Below, piece by piece: positions 59,092 through 64,000 of a stretch of 64,000 nt of DNA. Location: NCBI GenBank assembly GCA_902537415.1, contig CACBBC010000004.1:1-64000 (forward strand), given 5' to 3'. The stretch comes from an uncultured Alphaproteobacteria bacterium (GTDB taxonomy: Bacteria; Pseudomonadota; Alphaproteobacteria; Rhodobacterales; Rhodobacteraceae). Numbering within the stretch: position 1 is the first letter of the stretch; each line of letters opens with the position of its first letter. The translations under genes and the position numbers were made by a program. The notes under the pieces were generated by a model. That model saw only the letters and a program-made list of their open reading frames with translations, was not told the DNA's origin and made no database searches.

Positions 59092-59835
59092 ATGGAAAAA
59101 CAATCAGCTTTTAATATTTACCCTATGGATCAATTCATTATCGACCCTATTCTTACAGGGGACAGCTTGGAATGGTATTCTTTTACAAACCAAGCGTTAT
59201 GGATGCTGATAAGTCTGGTGTCGATCTCATTCGTCTTTATTTACGGATCGCGAAAGCATCAGTTAGTGCCTGGTCGGCTACAATCTATTGCCGAGCTACT
59301 GTATTTCTTCATTAGAGATATGATCATCGATATAGCAGGACAGGAAGGGCTGAGATACTTCCCCTATATATTTACACTTTTTATTCTAATATTGTTTGGG
59401 AACGTTCTGGGGCTATTACCTTACAGTTTTACCTATACCAGTCATATCGCTGTAACCGGGTTTCTAGCACTTTCCGTATTTGTTGCAGTTACAATAATCG
59501 GCTTTGTGAAGAATGGGCTTGGATTTTTGAGCCTATTTTGGATAAGTAGTGCCCCATTAGCTTTAAGGCCAATACTTCTAATAATAGAAGTGATATCATA
59601 TTTTGTAAGACCCGTGAGCCACTCTATCAGACTCGCCGGTAACATGATGGCTGGACACGCAGTGATAAAGGTATTTGCAGGCTTTGCTGGGGCCTTGGGA
59701 CTAGGCGCAATAGCGCCTATATTCGCGATTACAGCAGTTTACGGTTTAGAAATGCTTGTTGTAGTAATACAGGCTTATGTGTTTACTATATTAACCTGTG
59801 TTTATTTAAATGATGCTTTGCATCCGGGTCACTAA
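59092..59835 (+). CDS. atpB: ATP synthase F0 subunit a
   Basis: Membrane stator subunit that forms the proton half-channels next to the c-ring. The 247-residue chain has about five to six membrane helices. The essential Arg180 is in [15 protein letters not shown] and the C-terminal helix has [16 protein letters not shown] with the conserved Gln. The start [17 protein letters not shown] is a typical alphaproteobacterial form. atpE follows after 27 bases. Confidence 0.96.
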   Translation: MEKQSAFNIYPMDQFIIDPILTGDSLEWYSFTNQALWMLISLVSISFVFIYGSRKHQLVPGRLQSIAELLYFFIRDMIIDIAGQEGLRYFPYIFTLFILILFGNVLGLLPYSFTYTSHIAVTGFLALSVFVAVTIIGFVKNGLGFLSLFWISSAPLALRPILLIIEVISYFVRPVSHSIRLAGNMMAGHAVIKVFAGFAGALGLGAIAPIFAITAVYGLEMLVVVIQAYVFTILTCVYLNDALHPGH

Positions 59836-59862
59836 TTATAATTTTTTAAAAGGAGCAATATT

Positions 59863-60102
59863 ATGGTTGATGGAAACTTAGTAGAAATGGGAAAGCTTAT
59901 AGGAGCAGGTCTCGCTTGCACAGGAATGGGCGGGGCAGCGATAGGAGTTGGACACGTAGTAGGAAATTTCCTCTCGGGAGCACTAAGAAACCCAAGCGCG
60001 GCCTCTGGTCAGACTGCTACAATGTTTATCGGTATCGCATTTGCAGAAGCTTTAGGAATTTTTAGCTTTTTAGTTGCATTACTACTCATGTATGCAATGT
60101 AA
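59863..60102 (+). CDS. atpE: ATP synthase F0 subunit c
   Basis: Proteolipid of the rotating c-ring. The 79-residue hairpin has two membrane helices with the polar loop LRNPSA between them. The proton-carrying carboxylate is Glu62 in [10 protein letters not shown], as is usual. A strong AAAGGAG sits upstream. This matches its high stoichiometry of many copies per complex. Confidence 0.96.
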   Translation: MVDGNLVEMGKLIGAGLACTGMGGAAIGVGHVVGNFLSGALRNPSAASGQTATMFIGIAFAEALGIFSFLVALLLMYAM

Positions 60103-60119
60103 CTAAATACTAATACTAA

Positions 60120-60590
60120 ATGGCTTCCAATTCAGATAACAGCTCGGTGGGGATGCCTCAACTAGATTTCTCCACCTTCCCTAACCAAATATTTTGGTTG
60201 GTTGTTTTTTGTGTGGTTTTGTTCGCCATTGTGAAGTTTTTTATTATTCCACGGATGGAGGATATTTTCGCAAATCGAAGAAAAATTATCGATGGAAATA
60301 TAGCAAAAGCTGAGGAAATTAGGCTAAGAGTGAGTGAGATAGAGAAACATATAGAGGAGGAACTTCAAAAAGCTAAATCTCAATGCGATGAAATTATGAA
60401 TGCTAGTGGAAACAATATTAAAGAACAAATGGCCTTAGCATTAGAAGATAGTAAAATCGCTACTACTCAACTAATAAGTGAAGCAGAAGGAAGGTTGAAA
60501 GAGCTTAGAGATGGCTCTGAGGCTGCAATTGAAAAAATATCAGAAGAATTAGCCTCCGTAATAATTAGTAAGATTTCCAGAGGGAAGTAG
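60120..60590 (+). CDS. ATP synthase F0 subunit b'
   Basis: One of two peripheral-stalk b-type subunits found in Alphaproteobacteria. It is 156 residues, with the hydrophobic segment FPNQIFWLVVFCVVLFAIVKFFI followed by a long charged helix (coiled coil) that reaches F1. The spacing fits: it starts 17 bases after atpE and lies six bases before the second b gene. Confidence 0.9.
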   Translation: MASNSDNSSVGMPQLDFSTFPNQIFWLVVFCVVLFAIVKFFIIPRMEDIFANRRKIIDGNIAKAEEIRLRVSEIEKHIEEELQKAKSQCDEIMNASGNNIKEQMALALEDSKIATTQLISEAEGRLKELRDGSEAAIEKISEELASVIISKISRGK

Positions 60591-60596
60591 GTTAAA

Positions 60597-61205
60597 ATGA
60601 AAGTATTCAGACAACTCAGATTAAACATTAAAGCTTTACAGATAACGCTACCTGTTTTTACCTTTACTTGTGGGATAAGTTATGCTGCTGGCTCAAAAAA
60701 ATTAATTAGTTTAGATAACACAGATTTTGTCGTTTTAATTTCCTTTTTGATATTTGTGGGCGTCTTGGTATATTTTAAAGTACCCTCCATTGTTGGAGCT
60801 TTCCTAGATAAGAGATCTAATGATATTCATAACGAAATTGAGAAGGCTGGAGAAATATTGGAAGAAGCAAAGAAAATTCTTTCCTCGATTGAGGCTGATC
60901 ACATAAGAACAAGTGAAACGATTGGACAAATGGTACAAAATGCTAAATCTCGAGCAGGAGAGGACGAAGAAAAGGCCAAAAAAAATATTGAAGAACTAAT
61001 GAAAAATAAACTCATTTCTGCCGAAGGACAAGTAATGTCAAGTGAAAGAAAAATCTTGGAGGAGATAGAAAGTCGCGCAATAGATTTGAGCATTGAAAAA
61101 GTGCGAATGAAGTTATCCAAAAGCTTATCAAGTAGTGATTATGATAACCAGTTTGACTCATCCATCCAGTCAATAGAAAAAGGTTTGAAGAAAGTTTACA
61201 GTTAG
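60597..61205 (+). CDS. atpF: ATP synthase F0 subunit b
   Basis: Second peripheral-stalk subunit, 202 residues. The hydrophobic N-terminal stretch (LPVFTFTCGISYAAG) resembles a signal-like extension. The membrane helix FVVLISFLIFVGVLVYF and DKRSNDIHNEIEKAGEILEEAKKIL follow, then a long coiled coil. It is the last F0 gene, and a weak hairpin follows it. F1 genes (atpHAGDC) are elsewhere, as in most Alphaproteobacteria. Confidence 0.92.
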   Translation: MKVFRQLRLNIKALQITLPVFTFTCGISYAAGSKKLISLDNTDFVVLISFLIFVGVLVYFKVPSIVGAFLDKRSNDIHNEIEKAGEILEEAKKILSSIEADHIRTSETIGQMVQNAKSRAGEDEEKAKKNIEELMKNKLISAEGQVMSSERKILEEIESRAIDLSIEKVRMKLSKSLSSSDYDNQFDSSIQSIEKGLKKVYS

Positions 61206-61208
61206 AGC

Positions 61209-61234
61209 TTTAGGAAAACTTTCTAAATTTTATT
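61209..61234 (+). terminator. Weak hairpin terminator after the F0 operon
   Basis: TTTAGGAA at 61209-61216 pairs with TTTCTAAA at 61220-61227 (eight pairs including one G-T) around a three-base loop, followed by TTTTATTT. The AT-rich stem is weak. The position, straight after atpF and before the kinase gene, supports the call. Confidence 0.4.
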
Positions 61235-61272
61235 TAAGTCGTTCATCCTTTAAAAAGAAAATTACGATCCTT

Positions 61273-62262
61273 ATGATAGTTACTAAAAAATACAGTGTGA
61301 CAGCAATAGGAAACGCAATGCTAGATCTCGTGTGTGAGGTACCCGACCAGTTTCTTAGCCAAGAAGGAATATCGAAAGGAGTTATGAATCTAGTATCCAG
61401 GGAAAGATCAAATAATATTTTAAAATTAGTTCGACCAATCAAAGAGACTGCGGGAGGATCTGCAGCCAATACAATTTCAACTCTCGCAAAGCTAGGTTTA
61501 AAAACTGGTTATATAGGAAAAATTGCTGATGACCCTAAAGGTAAGTTATTCAAAAAAGATTTGTTAGCCAACTCAATATTTTATAACACTGAATTTCTGG
61601 ATAAAGACTATACTGAAACAACTGGTAAGTGCATTGTTTTGATCACGCCTGATAAAGAAAGGACAATGAATACTTATCTTGGAGCTACAGAATTTCTCAC
61701 CGATATTGATATAGATGAAGAGCTTATTGCCCAAAGTGAATGGTTATATCTTGAAGGATATCGATTTGATGGGCAAAAAAGTAAAAAGGCTTTTTATAAA
61801 GCTATTGAAATCGCGAAAAAAAATAAAACAAAAATTGCGCTTACTCTGTCTGATAGTTTTTGTGTTGATAGACATCGATCTGATTTTATCTATCTCTTAA
61901 ATGTGTCCGCAGACATGGTGTTTTGTAATGAGGATGAATTAAAATCGCTTTACCAAATTGATGATATTAAAAGGGCCAAGGGATTTATTGATGACTCCAT
62001 AAGTTGCTTGGCCTGTACTTGTGCAGAAAGGGGTGCTTATTTATTTCATGGGTCATCTACAAGCGAAATTTCAACAAACAAAGTAGATGTAGTCGATACC
62101 ACGGGAGCGGGGGATAGTTTTGCTGCAGGATTTTTATATGGACTTTCTAAAAATTTTAGCTTTGAAAAGTGTGCTGCTTTTGGAAATGTTATTGCCGGTG
62201 AAGTGCTAAAAGTTTACGGCCCTAGGGTAGAAAAAAGTTTGAAGAACGTGGTTATACGTTAG
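61273..62262 (+). CDS. PfkB-family nucleoside kinase (adenosine kinase type)
   Basis: Ribokinase-fold enzyme that phosphorylates a nucleoside or sugar. The 329 residues have the N-terminal AIGNAMLDLVCEV and GGSAANTISTLAKLGLKTGYIG, and the C-terminal anion-hole and catalytic base motif DTTGAGDSFAAGFLYGL. The overall pattern fits bacterial adenosine kinases of the Rhizobium type rather than fructokinases, but substrate is not certain. A purine-nucleoside importer at 31129-35806 would supply substrate. The gene ends four bases from the convergent ABC ATPase. Confidence 0.82.
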   Translation: MIVTKKYSVTAIGNAMLDLVCEVPDQFLSQEGISKGVMNLVSRERSNNILKLVRPIKETAGGSAANTISTLAKLGLKTGYIGKIADDPKGKLFKKDLLANSIFYNTEFLDKDYTETTGKCIVLITPDKERTMNTYLGATEFLTDIDIDEELIAQSEWLYLEGYRFDGQKSKKAFYKAIEIAKKNKTKIALTLSDSFCVDRHRSDFIYLLNVSADMVFCNEDELKSLYQIDDIKRAKGFIDDSISCLACTCAERGAYLFHGSSTSEISTNKVDVVDTTGAGDSFAAGFLYGLSKNFSFEKCAAFGNVIAGEVLKVYGPRVEKSLKNVVIR

Positions 62263-62265
62263 CGG

Positions 62266-63210
62266 CTAATTATTCTTTGTTAATAGTCTAAAAACATCAG
62301 CTAAATCGGCTTCCTCTGTTGAGAGATCAATTATTACAATTCCTTGAGATCTTAGGCAATCAAGCAATTGATCTGTTTTAATTTCATTTCTGTCATAAGA
62401 AATGGATAATTTTTGATTTTTATTTTCTTTTAAACTTGCTTTATCAGGAAGGTTTATTTTTTTTAGATTTAAATTGCTGTATTTAATATTTATAACTTTA
62501 AGATTAACTTTAGCAAGCAAATCACTTGTGTCATTACAAGCAATTAATTCGCCCTTATTTAAGATCGCTATTTTTTCACAAAGAGCTTGAGCCTCTTCTA
62601 AATAATGAGTTGTCAAGATAATAGTTGTTCCATTTGCATTTAAATCTTTCATATAATCCCACAACATTTCTCTCAGCTCAATATCTACCCCGGCTGTGGG
62701 CTCATCCAAAATTACTACCTTTGGCGCATGAACAAGAGCTTTACCGATAAGCAATCTCCTCCTCATTCCACCAGAGAGGGATCTCATATAAGCGTTAGAC
62801 TTTCCCTCTAAACCAAGTCTTTTTAATAACTGGTTAATATTTCTTTCTGACTTTCTTACACCGTAAAGACCTGCTTGTATATCTAGACTCTCATAGGGTG
62901 TTAAAAATGGATCAAAGTTTGTTTCTTGTGGAACTACCCCAATACTTCTCTTAAATTCTCTTACATTGATATCCTGGTCGATATTTCTTATTTTTACTTT
63001 TCCAGATGTCTTAATTACTAGACCGGCTAATATGTTTATAAGCGTTGATTTGCCCGCGCCATTCGGTCCTAAAAGGCCAAAGAAGGCTCCTTTTTTTACT
63101 TGTAAGCTTAAATTTTTAAGGGCAACAATTGGCTCACTTTTATCATAACCTTTATATACCTTATGTAAATTTTGAACCTCTAGACCAAGCTCTATTAATT
63201 CTGTTCTCAT
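62266..63210 (-). CDS. ABC transporter ATP-binding protein (ABC-2 exporter type)
   Basis: A 314-residue ATPase of the YadG/CcmA-like DRA class. Walker A GPNGAGKSTL is at about residues 48-57, the signature is LSGGMRRRL, and Walker B is VVILDEPTAGVD. Relatives pair with an ABC-2 permease to export polysaccharide, lipid or drugs. No permease gene lies beside it in this window: the next downstream gene is the adenosine kinase on the opposite strand. The C-terminal 90 residues beyond the ATPase core are not recognised in detail. Confidence 0.88.
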   Translation of the reverse strand: MRTELIELGLEVQNLHKVYKGYDKSEPIVALKNLSLQVKKGAFFGLLGPNGAGKSTLINILAGLVIKTSGKVKIRNIDQDINVREFKRSIGVVPQETNFDPFLTPYESLDIQAGLYGVRKSERNINQLLKRLGLEGKSNAYMRSLSGGMRRRLLIGKALVHAPKVVILDEPTAGVDIELREMLWDYMKDLNANGTTIILTTHYLEEAQALCEKIAILNKGELIACNDTSDLLAKVNLKVINIKYSNLNLKKINLPDKASLKENKNQKLSISYDRNEIKTDQLLDCLRSQGIVIIDLSTEEADLADVFRLLTKNN

Positions 63211-63269
63211 AATATTTACTCTTCAATTTTATATTAGTATTAGATATAAAATATGTTATTTATTTTGTC

Positions 63270-63437
63270 ATGTCGAAAGAAGTTATAATTACGAACAAAA
63301 TTGTTGTTTCATGTAATGGTGATGATAGCAAAGGAAGCAATCATCCTAAAGTGTGGCTAAAAATAAAAGAGACCGAGAATTTTATCGACTGCCCTTACTG
63401 CGAGCGGAGATTCTCATATCAACCACCAAAGGAATAG
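63270..63437 (+). CDS. Zinc-finger protein of the zf-CHCC (NDUFS6-like) family
   Basis: A 55-residue protein, below the size shown by most gene finders. It has Cys15, His25, Cys41 and Cys44 in the C-x9-H-x15-C-x2-C order, in NHPKVWLKI and FIDCPYCERRFSY. This matches the zf-CHCC family (PF10276), related to the complex I subunit NDUFS6. It lies three bases before the polA start codon and is likely cotranscribed. The role outside complex I is not established. Confidence 0.85.
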   Translation: MSKEVIITNKIVVSCNGDDSKGSNHPKVWLKIKETENFIDCPYCERRFSYQPPKE

Positions 63438-63440
63438 ATT

Positions 63441-64000
63441 GTGAATAATCTTAACTCTGGAAAGCATCTTATTTTGGTAGATGGTTCGGGATTTATATTT
63501 AGAGCTTATCATGCTCTCCCACCTCTTACAAAGTCTGATGGAACACCCACAGGGGCTGTTTCAGGTTATTGCAATATGCTCTTTAAATTAATAAATGAGC
63601 TTAAGGAATTTAGGGCTACTCATATTGCAGTCGTATTTGACCATAAAGACAAAACATTTAGGTCCAATATTTTTCCGGATTACAAAGCAAACAGACCCCC
63701 TCCTCCCGATGACTTGGTACCACAGTTTCAGTTAATAAGAGATGCTACCGAAGCATTTGGTTTTTTAGCAATTGACAAGAAGGGGTATGAAGCTGACGAC
63801 ATAATTGCAACACTGGCTAAGAACGCAACTGATGAGGGTGCTATTGTGACGATCTTCTCATCAGACAAAGACTTGATGCAACTTGTTTCGGACGACATAA
63901 AAATGTACGACCCTATAAGGAATATTTTCATTGATATTGATAGGGTACGAGAAAAGTTTGGCGTTACGCCCGACAAGGTAATAGATGTACAAGCTCTTAT
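63441..64000 (+). CDS. polA: DNA polymerase I, N-terminal part (cut by window edge)
   Basis: Only the 5'-nuclease domain lies in the window; the rest runs past the end. It starts with GTG at 63441 and reads HLILVDGSGFIFRAYHALPPL, then VVFDHKDKTFRSNIFPDYKANR and KGYEADDIIATLA with the metal-binding aspartates, followed by VTIFSSDKDLMQLVSD. These are the FEN-like domain motifs of PolA. It directly follows the zinc-finger gene by three bases. Polymerase-domain completeness cannot be judged. Confidence 0.95.
   Translation, partial: MNNLNSGKHLILVDGSGFIFRAYHALPPLTKSDGTPTGAVSGYCNMLFKLINELKEFRATHIAVVFDHKDKTFRSNIFPDYKANRPPPPDDLVPQFQLIRDATEAFGFLAIDKKGYEADDIIATLAKNATDEGAIVTIFSSDKDLMQLVSDDIKMYDPIRNIFIDIDRVREKFGVTPDKVIDVQAL

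Overview
The window is an AT-rich, tightly packed bacterial chromosome segment. It carries 57 protein-coding genes, counting two cut off by the window edges and one frameshifted, plus one tRNA gene. No gene-free stretch reaches 300 bases; the longest, about 230 bases, precedes imuB. Gene content and order point to an alphaproteobacterium: fabA-fabB, an ImuB/DnaE2 mutasome operon with a GAAC-N7-GAAC LexA box, slt-dapA-smpB, glnD-murJ-trpS-USP-nifU-tsaB-rimI, a complete sdhCDAB-mdh-sucCDAB-lpd series, an F0 operon atpI-B-E-F'-F separate from F1, the ethylmalonyl-CoA pathway, and families centred on Alphaproteobacteria (TIGR02186, TIGR02300, DUF2794). Short spacers, start/stop overlaps and low GC suggest a streamlined, probably marine lineage. 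I cannot name the genus.

Layout: 1-821 fatty-acid unsaturation genes (fabB start, fabA). 1042-6515 an apparent SOS operon, imuB - SAM methyltransferase - dnaE2. 6521-11453 a small I78 inhibitor lipoprotein, acs, an aromatic/aspartate aminotransferase, a GNAT and a sulfurtransferase. 11461-14916 smc. 15055-17351 an FMN reductase, a mesaconyl-C4-CoA hydratase-like protein and a DMT exporter. 17404-23457 slt, dapA, smpB, a queuosine precursor transporter, gshB and rsmI. 23575-31132 the glnD to rimI block. 31129-35806 a BMP-type nucleoside ABC importer. 35956-37622 a TSUP permease with its TIGR02186 partner. 37628-46314 ethylmalonyl-CoA genes (ccrA, ecm, mch, a CitE-like lyase/thioesterase) around sdhCDAB. 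46491-55221 mdh-sucCDAB-lpd. 55311-58708 TIGR02300, tRNA-Ala, DUF2794, a GGT-like enzyme, hspQ and a lytic transglycosylase. 58784-61205 ATP synthase F0. 61273-64000 adenosine kinase, an ABC ATPase, a zinc-finger protein and the start of polA.

How the genes work together: Acs makes acetyl-CoA. Ccr and Ecm, followed by Mch and malyl-CoA chemistry, could pass C2 carbon through ethylmalonyl-CoA to glyoxylate and succinyl-CoA. SucCD, Sdh and Mdh, encoded alongside, would take succinyl-CoA onward. This looks like a carbon-assimilation block, although several pathway enzymes (for example methylsuccinyl-CoA dehydrogenase and the epimerase) are not in the window.

Most worth a second look are the putative mutasome operon, the frameshifted tsaB and the carbon cluster. 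In the mutasome operon a LexA box overlaps the imuB start codon, a methyltransferase sits where the cassette usually has no such gene, and DnaE2 ends before its C-terminal OB-fold. In tsaB, an essential-type gene is broken at a run of ten T. The carbon cluster interleaves ethylmalonyl-CoA and TCA-cycle genes. I found no CRISPR array, insertion sequence, prophage or rRNA gene.
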